Of a stretch of DNA of 64,000 nucleotides, positions 37,697 to 46,460 are shown piece by piece; positions within the stretch are counted from its first letter, which is position 1, and every line of letters starts with the position of its first letter. The stretch is taken from assembly GCF_000263715.2 (NCBI RefSeq), contig NZ_CM001514.1:3537674-3601673 (forward strand). Reading direction: 5' to 3'. Source of the stretch: Pseudomonas synxantha BG33R (GTDB taxonomy: Bacteria > Pseudomonadota > Gammaproteobacteria > Pseudomonadales > Pseudomonadaceae). The notes beneath the pieces were generated by a model, which did no database searches, was not told the origin of the DNA, and saw only the letters and a list, made by a program, of their open reading frames with translations. Both the position numbers and the translations under genes were made by a program.

Positions 37697-38670
37697 ATGC
37701 CAAAACCCTTGCCGCCCCTGTCACCACCGCGCCACGCAACCGCTTGCGCCTGTCTCTGGACCGCTTCGGCCTGCCGCTGGTGTTTATCCTGCTGTGCGTG
37801 GTGATGGCGTTCTCCAGCGAATACTTCATGACCTGGCGCAACTGGATGGACATCCTGCGCCAGACCTCCATCAACGGCATCCTCGCCGTGGGCATGACTT
37901 ACGTGATCCTGACCAAGGGCATCGACTTGTCGGTAGGTTCGATCCTGGCCTTTGCCGGATTGTGCAGCGCGATGGTCGCCACCCAGGGCTATGGCCTGTT
38001 GGCGGCGGTCAGCGCCGGGATGTTTGCCGGGGCGATGCTTGGCGTGGTCAACGGTTTCATGGTCGCCAACCTGTCGATCCCTCCGTTCGTGGCCACCCTG
38101 GGTATGCTCAGCATCGCCCGCGGCATGACCTTTATCCTCAACGACGGCAGCCCGATCACCGACCTGCCCGACGCCTACCTGGCGCTGGGTATCGGCAAGA
38201 TCGGCCCGGTGGGCGTGCCGATCATTATCTTTGCCGTGGTCGCGCTGATCTTCTGGATGGTGCTGCGCTACACCACCTACGGCCGCTATGTATACGCGGT
38301 GGGCGGCAATGAAAAAAGCGCGCGCACCTCCGGCATCGGCGTGCGCAAGGTGATGTTCTCGGTGTACGTGGTTTCGGGCCTGCTCGCCGGATTGGCCGGC
38401 GTGGTGTTGTCGGCACGTACCACCTCTGCCCTGCCCCAGGCCGGGGTTTCCTATGAACTGGATGCGATTGCCGCGGTGGTAATCGGCGGCACCAGCCTGT
38501 CGGGCGGTACCGGCAGCATTGTCGGCACCTTGTTCGGGGCGCTGCTGATCGGCGTGATCAACAACGGCCTGAACCTGCTCGGCGTGTCCTCCTATTACCA
38601 GCAGGTCGCCAAGGGCCTGATCATCGTGTTCGCAGTACTGATCGACGTGTGGCGCAAGAAAAAACGCTAG
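37693..38670 (+). CDS. Sugar/polyol ABC transporter permease (RbsC-type)
   Basis: 325 residues with 8-10 hydrophobic segments. RbsC signatures are [41 protein letters not shown] and [24 protein letters not shown]. The start ATG overlaps the ATPase stop (ATGA). It forms the inner-membrane channel for a small sugar or polyol. Confidence 0.95.
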   Translation: MNAKTLAAPVTTAPRNRLRLSLDRFGLPLVFILLCVVMAFSSEYFMTWRNWMDILRQTSINGILAVGMTYVILTKGIDLSVGSILAFAGLCSAMVATQGYGLLAAVSAGMFAGAMLGVVNGFMVANLSIPPFVATLGMLSIARGMTFILNDGSPITDLPDAYLALGIGKIGPVGVPIIIFAVVALIFWMVLRYTTYGRYVYAVGGNEKSARTSGIGVRKVMFSVYVVSGLLAGLAGVVLSARTTSALPQAGVSYELDAIAAVVIGGTSLSGGTGSIVGTLFGALLIGVINNGLNLLGVSSYYQQVAKGLIIVFAVLIDVWRKKKR

Positions 38671-38704
38671 AGAACGACCCACAACAATAACCGGAGTTCT
38701 ACTC

Positions 38705-39712
38705 ATGAAACTTGGTACCACTTTGGCCGCTGCGGCGACCCTCACCCTGCTTGCCAGCAGCATCGCCCTGGCGGCCGATGGCAAGACCTACAAGATCGGC
38801 GCAGCCGTCTACGGCCTCAAGGGCCAGTTCATGCAGAACTGGGTGCGTGAGCTCAAGGAACATCCGGCCGTCAAGGATGGCACCGTGCAGCTGACCGTAT
38901 TCGACGGCAACTACGACGCCCTGACCCAGAACAACCAGATCGAAAATATGGTGACCCAACGCTACGACGCGATTCTGTTCGTGCCCATTGATACCAAGGC
39001 CGGTGTCGGCACGGTCAAGGCGGCCATGAGCAACGACGTGGTGGTCATCGCCTCCAATACGAAAGTAGCCGATGCCAGCGTGCCGTATGTGGGGAACGAC
39101 GACGTCGAAGGCGGCCGCCTGCAGGCCCAGGCCATGGTCGACAAGCTCAACGGCAAGGGCAACGTGGTGATCATCCAGGGCCCGATTGGCCAGTCGGCGC
39201 AGATCGACCGGGAAAAAGGCGAGCTGGAGGTGTTGGGCAAACACCCTGACATCAAGATCATCGAGAAGAAAACCGCCAACTGGGACCGCGCCCAGGCCAT
39301 GACCCTCACCGAAGACTGGCTCAACGCCCACCCCAAGGGCATCAACGGCGTGATCGCCCAGAACGACGACATGGCCCTCGGCGCCGTGCAGGCCCTGAAG
39401 TCCCACGGACTGACCTCCAAAGAGGTACCCGTGACCTCCATCGACGGTATGCCGGATGCGATCCAGGCGGCAAAAAAAGACGAAGTCACCACATTCCTCC
39501 AGGACGCCCAGGCCCAATCCCAAGGCGCACTGGACGTGGCCCTGCGCGCCCTGGCCGGTGAGGACTACAAGCCGCAATCGGTGATCTGGGAGCGCTACGC
39601 CAAGGACGTGAAATGGGGTGACGGCACGGCCAGGAACTACATCCTGCCGTGGGTGCCAGTGACCAATGCCAATGCGGATGCGCTGTACCAGCAAGTCAGC
39701 GGCGGCAAGTAG
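38705..39712 (+). CDS. Sugar/polyol ABC transporter substrate-binding protein
   Basis: 335 residues with a Sec signal peptide (MKLGTTLAAAATLTLLASS, cleavage after ALAA). It is a periplasmic type I binding protein of the ribose-binding family: YKIGAAVYGLKGQFMQNW, IENMVTQRYDAILFVPIDTKAG, GVIAQNDDMALGAVQAL, VTSIDGMPDAIQA. CCGGAG lies before the ATG. It is third in the transporter operon. Ligand specificity cannot be read from sequence; tetritols are proposed by context. Confidence 0.94.
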   Translation: MKLGTTLAAAATLTLLASSIALAADGKTYKIGAAVYGLKGQFMQNWVRELKEHPAVKDGTVQLTVFDGNYDALTQNNQIENMVTQRYDAILFVPIDTKAGVGTVKAAMSNDVVVIASNTKVADASVPYVGNDDVEGGRLQAQAMVDKLNGKGNVVIIQGPIGQSAQIDREKGELEVLGKHPDIKIIEKKTANWDRAQAMTLTEDWLNAHPKGINGVIAQNDDMALGAVQALKSHGLTSKEVPVTSIDGMPDAIQAAKKDEVTTFLQDAQAQSQGALDVALRALAGEDYKPQSVIWERYAKDVKWGDGTARNYILPWVPVTNANADALYQQVSGGK

Positions 39713-39736
39713 TCAGTGGCTTGAAACACAGTCAAC

Positions 39737-39823
39737 TGTGGGAGCTGGCTTGCCTGCGATGCAGGCGCCTGGGTGCATCAGGTAGACCGGGTCGATGCAA
39801 TCGCAGGCAAGCCAGCTCCCACA
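39737..39823. repeat. REPIN inside the polyol operon
   Basis: TGTGGGAGCTGGCTTGCCTGCGAT at the left and its reverse complement at the right (24 bp), GTGGGAGCTGG class. It lies in the 153-base gap between the binding-protein gene and the SDR gene, so a long hairpin would form in the polycistronic transcript. Confidence 0.9.
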
Positions 39824-39865
39824 TTGGACCGCGTTCTACCTTTTGATCTGTAACAGGAGTTATTC

Positions 39866-40621
39866 ATGTCTGGTTTCTGGAACCAAGCCTTCGACCTCAA
39901 TGGCCGTTGTGCGGTGATCACCGGCGGTGCCGCCGGGATCGGCCTGGCCTGTGCCACTCTGATGGTGGAACGTGGTGCGCGGGTGGCGCTGCTCGACCGC
40001 GACCCGGCGGTGGTCGAAGTGGCCGCCCGCCTGGGTACCGGGCACCTGGGCATTGCCGTCGACCTCGGGAAGATCGACCAGATCCAACCGACTGTCGACA
40101 ACGTCTTCGCTCACTTCCAACGCCTGGATTACCTGATCAACAGCGCAGGCGTGGTACTGCTGGACAAGGCTATCGACGTCAGCGAAAGCGCCTGGGACAC
40201 CACCCTGGACATCAACCTCAAGGCCAGTTTTTTCATGGCCCAGGCTTGCGCCAAACACATGCTCGCCCAGGGCAGTGGGCGCATCGTCAACCTCGCCTCC
40301 CAGGCCGCCGTGATTGGCCTGGACCGCCACGTCGCCTACTGCGCCAGCAAGGCGGCGATTGTCGGCATGACCAAGGTATTGGCCATGGAATGGGCGCCGC
40401 AGATCAACGTCAACGCCATCTCCCCCACCATCGTCGAAACCGCCCTGGGCAAGAAAGCCTGGGCCGGCGACGTGGGTGAGCGGGCCAAATTGCAGATCCC
40501 GGCGGGGCGTTTTGCCCAGCCGGAAGAAATCGCCGGTCTGGCGCTATACCTGCTCAGCGATGCCGCGCAGATGATCACCGGCGCCAACATGGTGATCGAC
40601 GGCGGCTACAGCATTCAGTAA
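39866..40621 (+). CDS. Short-chain dehydrogenase, possible threitol-type polyol dehydrogenase
   Basis: 251 residues, classical SDR: TGGAAGIGLA, LINSAGVVLL (NSAG in place of NNAG), Ser in VNLASQAAVIG, YCASK. The C-terminus GANMVIDGGYSIQ is typical. AGGAG precedes the ATG. In the D-threitol pathway known from mycobacteria an SDR (DthD) oxidises D-threitol to D-erythrulose; the gene set here would suit that reaction. The substrate is inferred from context only. Confidence 0.88.
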   Translation: MSGFWNQAFDLNGRCAVITGGAAGIGLACATLMVERGARVALLDRDPAVVEVAARLGTGHLGIAVDLGKIDQIQPTVDNVFAHFQRLDYLINSAGVVLLDKAIDVSESAWDTTLDINLKASFFMAQACAKHMLAQGSGRIVNLASQAAVIGLDRHVAYCASKAAIVGMTKVLAMEWAPQINVNAISPTIVETALGKKAWAGDVGERAKLQIPAGRFAQPEEIAGLALYLLSDAAQMITGANMVIDGGYSIQ

Positions 40622-40648
40622 TTCATCTTTATGTCGTGAGGTCTTGTC

Positions 40649-41764
40649 ATGTCCACCGTCACCGAACGCACACCCGAACAACTTGCCCCGAGCATCCCCA
40701 AAACCATGCAGGCCGTGGTCTGCCATGGGCCGGAAGACTACCGCCTGGAAACCGTCGACGTGCCCACCCCCGGCCCCGACGAGATCCTGACCAAGGTCGA
40801 GCTGTGCGGCATTTGCATGGGCGATATCAAGACCTATCGCGGCGCGCCGTCGTTCTGGGGCGACGCCGAGCAACCGCGCTACGTGAAGCCGCCGATGATT
40901 CCCGGGCATGAGTTCGTGTGCCGTGTGGTCGCCCTTGGCCCAGGCGCCGAAAAGCGCGGCGTGGCGGTCGGCGACCGGGTGATTTCCGAACAGATCGTGC
41001 CGTGCTGGGGTTGCCGCTTCTGCAACCACGGCCAGTACTGGATGTGCCAGAAGCATGACCTGTATGGCTTCCAGAACAATGTGCAGGGCGCCATGGCCCA
41101 GTACATGATTTTCACCAAGGAAGGCATCATCCACAAAGTGCCGGAATCCATCGCCCCCGATGAAGCGATCCTGATCGAGCCATTGGCCTGCTCGCTGCAC
41201 GCCGCAGAGCGCGCCGACGTCGACCATGACGACATTGTGGTGGTCGCAGGCGCCGGCACTTTGGGCCTGGGCATCATCGGCGCGGTGCGGTTGCGCAACC
41301 CGAAAAAGCTTATCGTACTGGACATGAAACCCGAGCGCGCCGCCCTCGCCCTGCGCATGGGCGCCGACGAAGTCTGGAACCCGGCCGAGGTCGATGTGCT
41401 GGCCAAAATCCGCGAGATCACCGACGGCTACGGCTGCGACATCTACATCGAAGCCACCGGGCACCACAAGGCCGTCAACCAGGGGCTGGCGATGCTGCGC
41501 AAGTTGGGGCGCTTCGTCGAGTTCAGCGTGTTCAATGACGAGGCCACGGTCGATTGGTCGATCATTGGCGATCGCAAGGAGCTGGACATCCTCGGCTCGC
41601 ACCTGGGGCCCTATATGTACCCGAGAGCCATCGACTTTATCGGTAACCGCAAAATCGACATGCGCGATGTGGTGACCCACAAGTTTGCCCTGGCGGATTT
41701 CAAGGAGGCGTTTGCGGTGATGGAGCGCGGCGATAAATCGCTCAAGGTGGTGCTCGAACCCTGA
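40649..41764 (+). CDS. Zinc-dependent dehydrogenase, possible erythritol/L-threitol dehydrogenase
   Basis: 371 residues, medium-chain dehydrogenase. Catalytic zinc ligands lie in ELCGICMGDIKTY and PGHEF with a later Glu; the structural zinc loop is VPCWGCRFCNHGQYWMC, and the NAD site is GAGTLGLG. Its overall style is that of EltD-like erythritol/L-threitol dehydrogenases, which produce erythrulose. It sits between the SDR gene and dhaK on one strand. The exact polyol is not proven. Confidence 0.87.
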   Translation: MSTVTERTPEQLAPSIPKTMQAVVCHGPEDYRLETVDVPTPGPDEILTKVELCGICMGDIKTYRGAPSFWGDAEQPRYVKPPMIPGHEFVCRVVALGPGAEKRGVAVGDRVISEQIVPCWGCRFCNHGQYWMCQKHDLYGFQNNVQGAMAQYMIFTKEGIIHKVPESIAPDEAILIEPLACSLHAAERADVDHDDIVVVAGAGTLGLGIIGAVRLRNPKKLIVLDMKPERAALALRMGADEVWNPAEVDVLAKIREITDGYGCDIYIEATGHHKAVNQGLAMLRKLGRFVEFSVFNDEATVDWSIIGDRKELDILGSHLGPYMYPRAIDFIGNRKIDMRDVVTHKFALADFKEAFAVMERGDKSLKVVLEP

Positions 41765-41785
41765 TTCCAGCAGCAACACACAAAC

Positions 41786-41813
41786 TGTGGGAGCTGGCTT
41801 GCCTGCTCCCACA
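41786..41813. repeat. Single short REP hairpin
   Basis: TGTGGGAGC (41786-41794) and GCTCCCACA (41805-41813) enclose TGGCTTGCCT. It lies between the zinc dehydrogenase and dhaK. It looks like a REPIN collapsed by internal deletion. Confidence 0.8.
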
Positions 41814-41859
41814 ATGGAGGGGTGTCACCCCTTAGAACAAGAACACAGGAACCCGCGTT

Positions 41860-42855
41860 ATGAATCGAGTCATCAACGATCCCGACCAAGTGGTCGAAGA
41901 CATGCTGCGCGGCATCCTGGTCGCGCACCCCGAACTGCGCCAGTACGAAACCAACCCGCGGGTCATCGTCAAGGCCCAGCCCTCCGGTCAGGGCCGGGTC
42001 GGCATCGTCACCGGCGGCGGCTCGGGGCATGAACCGGCGTTCCTAGGCTATGTCGGGCCGGGCCTGGTGGATGCCGTAGCCGTCGGTGAGATTTTTTCCT
42101 CGCCCACCGCCAAGAGCTTTTTCGACGCCTTCCGTGCCGCCGACCATGGCGCGGGCGTGGCGTGCCTGTATGGCAACTACGCAGGCGACAATATGAACGT
42201 CAAGCTGGCGATGAAGATGGCCGCCAGCAAAGACATGCGCATCCGCACCGTGGTGGCCAACGACGACGTGGCTTCGGCGCCCAAGGCCGATATCGCCAAG
42301 CGTCGCGGAGTGGCCGGGGAAATCTTCATGTGGAAGATCGGCGGTGCCGCCGCCGCCCAGCATTACGACCTCGACGGGGTGATTCGCGTCGCGCAGAAGA
42401 CCGTCGACCAGTGCCGCTCGATCGGTATCGGCCTCACGCCCTGCACCATCGCCGCCGTGGGCAAGCCGAACTTCCAGATCCCTGACGGCCAGATGGAACT
42501 GGGCATCGGTCATCATGGCGAGCCGGGCATCGAAGTCATCCCGATTGAACCGGCCGCCGCCATGGCCGAGCGGATGCTTGCGCCGATCCTGGCCGACCGC
42601 GATTTCAGCCAGGACGACAGTGTGGTGGTGCTGGTCTCGGGCCTTGGCGCCACGCCAGTGATGGAGCTGTACATTTTCTACGCCGAGGTGGAAAAACAAC
42701 TCAAGGCCAAGGGCTTGAAGATCCACCGTTGCTACGTCGGCAACTACTTCACCTCCCTGGAAATGATGGGCGTGACCCTGCTCGGCCTCGACGCCGAGCT
42801 GAAAACCCTGATCGACCAACCCTGCCGTTCCATCGGCATGACCCAGGCGGAGTAA
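41860..42855 (+). CDS. dhaK: Dihydroxyacetone kinase-like subunit DhaK
   Basis: 331 residues of the DhaK fold: VGIVTGGGSGHEPAFLGYVGPGLVDA, CLYGNYAGDNMN, and the substrate-binding histidine in GIGHHGEPGIEV (residues 218-219, the position of the His that forms the hemiaminal with the ketone). DhaK binds the carbonyl substrate and DhaL supplies phosphate. Here, with polyol dehydrogenases, erythrulose is a likely substrate in place of dihydroxyacetone. The next gene, dhaL, starts two bases after the stop. No DhaM phosphotransferase component is present in the window. Confidence 0.9.
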   Translation: MNRVINDPDQVVEDMLRGILVAHPELRQYETNPRVIVKAQPSGQGRVGIVTGGGSGHEPAFLGYVGPGLVDAVAVGEIFSSPTAKSFFDAFRAADHGAGVACLYGNYAGDNMNVKLAMKMAASKDMRIRTVVANDDVASAPKADIAKRRGVAGEIFMWKIGGAAAAQHYDLDGVIRVAQKTVDQCRSIGIGLTPCTIAAVGKPNFQIPDGQMELGIGHHGEPGIEVIPIEPAAAMAERMLAPILADRDFSQDDSVVVLVSGLGATPVMELYIFYAEVEKQLKAKGLKIHRCYVGNYFTSLEMMGVTLLGLDAELKTLIDQPCRSIGMTQAE

Positions 42856-42857
42856 AC

Positions 42858-43505
42858 ATGAGCCAGCACTTTTCCACCCGTGACGGCAGCGCCATCGTCG
42901 CCGATCTGGTCAGCGTCATCGTGGCCAATCGCGAATACCTCAGCGAAGTCGACGGCGCCATTGGCGACGGCGACCACGGCATCAACATGGCCAAGGGCTT
43001 CGCCCACTGCGGTCGCACTATCGAAGGCCGCCAACTGAGCCTGGCCCAAGCCCTGGATGAACTGACCCTGAGCCTGATGGAAGGCATCGGCGGCTCCATG
43101 GGCCCGCTGTATGGCAGCCTGTTTATTGGCATGGCCGACGAAGTGCGCAATTGTGAAGACATCGACGCCGCGACCTTCGCCCATCTGTTGCGCGGCGGCT
43201 TGACTTCACTGCAGGACATCACCGAGGCGGGCGTGGGGGACAAGTGCCTGATGGATACCCTTATTCCTGCAGTAGAGGCGTTTGAACAGGCACATGCATC
43301 CGGGGCGTCTTTCAACGATGCGCTGGAGGCGATGAAAACCGCCGCCTCCCAGGGGCGCGATTCGACCAAGGACCTGGTGGCCAAGATCGGCCGCGCCAGT
43401 CGCCTGGGCGAGCGCTCTCTCGGGGTGCTGGACGCCGGGGCGGTGTCGTGCTGCCTGATTCTTACGCGCCTGGCCGACTCGGTGCAGCCGCGACTGACTG
43501 CTTGA
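42858..43505 (+). CDS. dhaL: Dihydroxyacetone kinase-like subunit DhaL
   Basis: 215 residues from ATG 42858 (GGAG upstream). It has the DhaL nucleotide-binding motifs GDGDHGINMAKGF (Mg-binding aspartates), GGSMGPLYGSLF and AGVGDKCLMDTLIPA, and a C-terminal GRASRLGERSLGVLDAGAVSC. It carries the ADP/ATP of the kinase. The 3' end overlaps the convergent LysR gene by 44 bases. It is the last gene of the polyol row. Confidence 0.9.
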   Translation: MSQHFSTRDGSAIVADLVSVIVANREYLSEVDGAIGDGDHGINMAKGFAHCGRTIEGRQLSLAQALDELTLSLMEGIGGSMGPLYGSLFIGMADEVRNCEDIDAATFAHLLRGGLTSLQDITEAGVGDKCLMDTLIPAVEAFEQAHASGASFNDALEAMKTAASQGRDSTKDLVAKIGRASRLGERSLGVLDAGAVSCCLILTRLADSVQPRLTA

Positions 43506-44358
43506 CCTGCTGGATATACCGCGCCACCGCCGGCGCTTTTTCAAAACGCCGGTAAATCAACGACAACCACGACGACGCCTCATTGCCCTGGATACTGCGA
43601 TACACCACGCCCGGCAGGCTCACATGCCCGACCATCGATGCTGGCACTACCGCAACCCCCTGCCCCAACGACACCAGGGCCACCACCGCCACCAACCCGC
43701 CCGGCTGCGCGCCGAGGCGCGGTGCGTAGCCGCCCTGGGCGGCGACATGCAAGGTGCCGCTGATTTGTTCCGGCAGGATAAACGTCTCGTTTTCCAGGTG
43801 CTCGCAGGTGATTGCCTTAAGCCCCAGCAGCCAGGAATCATGGGCCAGCGCCAGCACAAAGCCTTCGCTGTCCAGGCGCACCGCCTCCACGCCGTCCGGC
43901 AGAGTCATCGGCGAACGGATATAACCGATATCGCAGCGCCCATCTGCCACCGCGCCCGGTAGCGCAGCCATAGCCCATTCGCGCAGGTTCACGTTCACAT
44001 CGGCAAACGCCTGGCTGAACCCCCGTACCTGACGCTGCAACAGCCCGCAGTACAGCGCCGAGGCCACGTAACCCAACTCAATATGCCCGATCTCGCCACG
44101 CCCGGCGCGCTGGGCATTGCGCTGGGCGAACTCGAATTGGCGCACGGCGGCTTCGGCCTCGCTCAGCAGCGCGGCACCCGCTTCGGTGAGGCTGACTTCG
44201 CGCTGCCGGCGGATAAACAAGCGCGTGCCCAGGCTGGTTTCCATGTCCTGGATTTGCCGGCTCAGGGTCGGCGGCGCAATACCCAATTGCTCGGCGGCGC
44301 GGGTGAAATTGCGCTGCCGGGCCACGGCCAGAAAGTAACGAAAATGGCGGATTTCCAT
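43462..44358 (-). CDS. LysR family transcriptional regulator
   Basis: 298 residues. N-terminal HTH (FLAVARQRNFTRAAEQLGIAPPTLSRQIQDME) and a C-terminal periplasmic-binding-like effector domain. It is divergent from the MFS pump gene (150-base gap), so it probably controls that pump. Its tail overlaps dhaL on the other strand by 44 bases, an unusually long convergent overlap. Confidence 0.93.
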   Translation of the reverse strand: MEIRHFRYFLAVARQRNFTRAAEQLGIAPPTLSRQIQDMETSLGTRLFIRRQREVSLTEAGAALLSEAEAAVRQFEFAQRNAQRAGRGEIGHIELGYVASALYCGLLQRQVRGFSQAFADVNVNLREWAMAALPGAVADGRCDIGYIRSPMTLPDGVEAVRLDSEGFVLALAHDSWLLGLKAITCEHLENETFILPEQISGTLHVAAQGGYAPRLGAQPGGLVAVVALVSLGQGVAVVPASMVGHVSLPGVVYRSIQGNEASSWLSLIYRRFEKAPAVARYIQQVKQSVAAAPSRPGA

Positions 44359-44508
44359 GGCAGTATTAGCTCAAAGGTAATGAAGTACTTCCTGGCGCCT
44401 AACAAAAATGTGATTAGCCAGGGATAAGCTCGCAGTACCTGAACCCTAGAGAGCCCTTGCGATGCAAGTCAACCGAGATTTCCGTATTGCCTATCAGGTA
44501 ATTTGCTT

Positions 44509-46017
44509 GTGAGCCAGGTCAGTCCACGCCTGACGCTGGTGACCGCCTCCGCTGTCTGCGCGTTGATCGTGCTGGATACCAACATCGTTGCCGTCACGCT
44601 GCCGAGCATCGCCCGTGACCTGGGCGCCAACTTTGCCGATATCGAGTGGGTCGTCAGCGCTTATATGCTGGCGTTCGCCGCCTTGTTGTTGCCGGCCGGG
44701 AGTATCGCCGACCGCTTTGGCCGCAAGAAAACCCTGGTCTGGGGCCTGGGTATTTTCATCTTCGCCTCCCTAGGCTGCGGTGCAGCACCCACTGCGCTGT
44801 GGCTGGACATCGCCCGGGCCGTGAAGGGGGTGGGTGCGGCGCTGCTGCTGACCTCGGCACTGGCGTCTATCGGGCATACCTTCCACGATGAAATAGAACG
44901 CGCCAAGGCCTGGGCGTTCTGGGGCGCGTGCATGGGCGTGGCGATGACCGCCGCACCGACCCTGGGCGGCTTGATTACCGAGTACCTGGGCTGGCGCTGG
45001 ATTTTCTATCTCAACCTGCCGGTGGGGCTGGTACTGATGGCCTTGGTGCTGCGGGCGATTCCCGAGTCCCGCGACACCCGATCGGCGCGCCTGGATCCCT
45101 GGGGCAGCCTGGCGTTCAGTGGCAGCTTGCTGTGCCTGATCTGGGGGCTGATCGAGGCCAATCGCATCGGTTGGGATAGCCCGCTGACCTACGCCCGCCT
45201 CATCGGTGGCGGGCTGTTGATGGGCGTATTTGTGCTGGTCGAGCACCTGCAGCAGCGACCGATGGTAGACTTGCAGCGGTTTCGGCACCCGCGCTTTATC
45301 GGCGCCTTGCTCGGCATGTTTGCCTACGCCGGTTGCGCCCAGGTGATGATGACGTTGCTGCCGTTCTACCTGCAGAACGGCCTGGGTTTCTCCGCGATTG
45401 CCTCGGGCCTGGGCATGTTGCCGTTTGCCTTGACCATGCTGATCTGCCCGCGCGTCGGTGTACGCCTGGCGGCACGCTTCACACCGGCGACCATGATGGC
45501 GAGTGGCTTGACCCTGGTGGGCTGCGGCAATCTGTTGAGCGCGTGGGCCGTGCAGGCCGGCGGCTATCTGCCCTTTGCCCTGGCGATCGCCGTCACCGGT
45601 GCAGGCGCGGGGTTACTCAATGGCGACACGCAGAAAAACATCATGGCCTGCGTGCCACGAGATCGCGCAGGCATGGCCTCGGGCATGAGCACCACCATGC
45701 GCTTCAGCGCAATCATGTTGGCCATCGGCGTGTATGGCGCATTGCTGAGCAGCCACAGCGAACAGTTGCTGAGCGCGAGTATCGACCCGCAGTGGCAGGC
45801 GCAGGTGGCGGGTATTGCTTCGCGGGTGGTAGCCGGTGATATGCCCGCGGCGCTGGATCTGGTGCCCGAAGCAGCGCGGGTGACGGTGCAACCGCTGGCG
45901 CGGCAGGCGTTCGTGGGTGGGTTCAGCGAAGTGTTGTGGGTGGCGGGTTTATTGGGGCTGCTGGGCGCGCTGGTGGTGGGGAGCCTGATGCGCAAGCCGA
46001 TACCCACACACAGCTGA
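44509..46017 (+). CDS. DHA2 family MFS drug/solute exporter
   Basis: 502 residues from GTG 44509, chosen because AGGT lies ten bases upstream; a TTG at 44503 is the longer option. It has about 14 transmembrane segments. Motif C/antiporter-type features are DTNIVAVTLPSIARDLG, GSIADRFGRKKTLVWG (motif A) and APTLGGLITEYLGWRWIF. The DHA2 group exports drugs and organic compounds with protons. Regulation by the divergent LysR is likely. The substrate is unknown. Confidence 0.92.
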   Translation: MSQVSPRLTLVTASAVCALIVLDTNIVAVTLPSIARDLGANFADIEWVVSAYMLAFAALLLPAGSIADRFGRKKTLVWGLGIFIFASLGCGAAPTALWLDIARAVKGVGAALLLTSALASIGHTFHDEIERAKAWAFWGACMGVAMTAAPTLGGLITEYLGWRWIFYLNLPVGLVLMALVLRAIPESRDTRSARLDPWGSLAFSGSLLCLIWGLIEANRIGWDSPLTYARLIGGGLLMGVFVLVEHLQQRPMVDLQRFRHPRFIGALLGMFAYAGCAQVMMTLLPFYLQNGLGFSAIASGLGMLPFALTMLICPRVGVRLAARFTPATMMASGLTLVGCGNLLSAWAVQAGGYLPFALAIAVTGAGAGLLNGDTQKNIMACVPRDRAGMASGMSTTMRFSAIMLAIGVYGALLSSHSEQLLSASIDPQWQAQVAGIASRVVAGDMPAALDLVPEAARVTVQPLARQAFVGGFSEVLWVAGLLGLLGALVVGSLMRKPIPTHS

Positions 46018-46174
46018 ATGTTGGAAAGGCTTGCCCCCGATGAGCATCGGTATCTACACAACTTTGTAGCAGCTAAATGTAACCACGATGCGCAGCGAGC
46101 CGCCCTTGATCTTGATCTGCTTTTGATCTTGATCTTAGGCGCCCCGTTAAACCACGCTGGCCGGAATTCGACAG

Positions 46175-46257
46175 GGATTTGGGGGGGTAAACCGGCAGGG
46201 ATGCCGGTTTAGCCGCCCCGCGCCATGGATGGCGCGTGGCGGCGGCCCCCCAAATCC
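46175..46257. repeat. Palindromic element folding as a three-way junction
   Basis: The outer stem is GGATTTGGGGGG (46175-46186) with CCCCCCAAATCC (46246-46257), 12 perfect pairs. Inside are stem A, TAAACCGGCA (46188-46197) with TGCCGGTTTA (46202-46211), and stem B, GCCGCC/GGCGGC (46212-46217, 46238-46243) extended by CGCGCCAT/ATGGCGCG (46219-46226, 46229-46236). Almost every base is paired. Confidence 0.8.
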
Positions 46258-46436
46258 ATGGCGGATTACGGGCACACCGAGCCTAAGCGAGGTGCCGAGT
46301 GGTGGGGCAAGAGCGTTTGGTTACTTTGCGCTTTTCAAAGTGGCCCGCTGTAAAAGCGGAACCAATAGTGGCCGTTGCCCAAATAACGGATATGTACCCG
46401 GTCTGATCCAACATCCTGGTCGGCTGTCAGGCCGCC

Positions 46437-46460
46437 ATCGGGGGCAAGCCCCCTCCCACA
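46437..46460. repeat. Single REP, GTGGGAGGGGG class
   Basis: ATCGGGGGCAAGCCCCCTCC followed by CACA, identical to one arm of the REPIN at 26212-26276. It lies just beyond the sohB stop. Confidence 0.85.

Noticed and set aside
46018..46212. A 64-codon open frame after the MFS pump
   Set aside because: It runs through direct repeats and into the three-way junction element, has no ribosome-binding site and no coding character.
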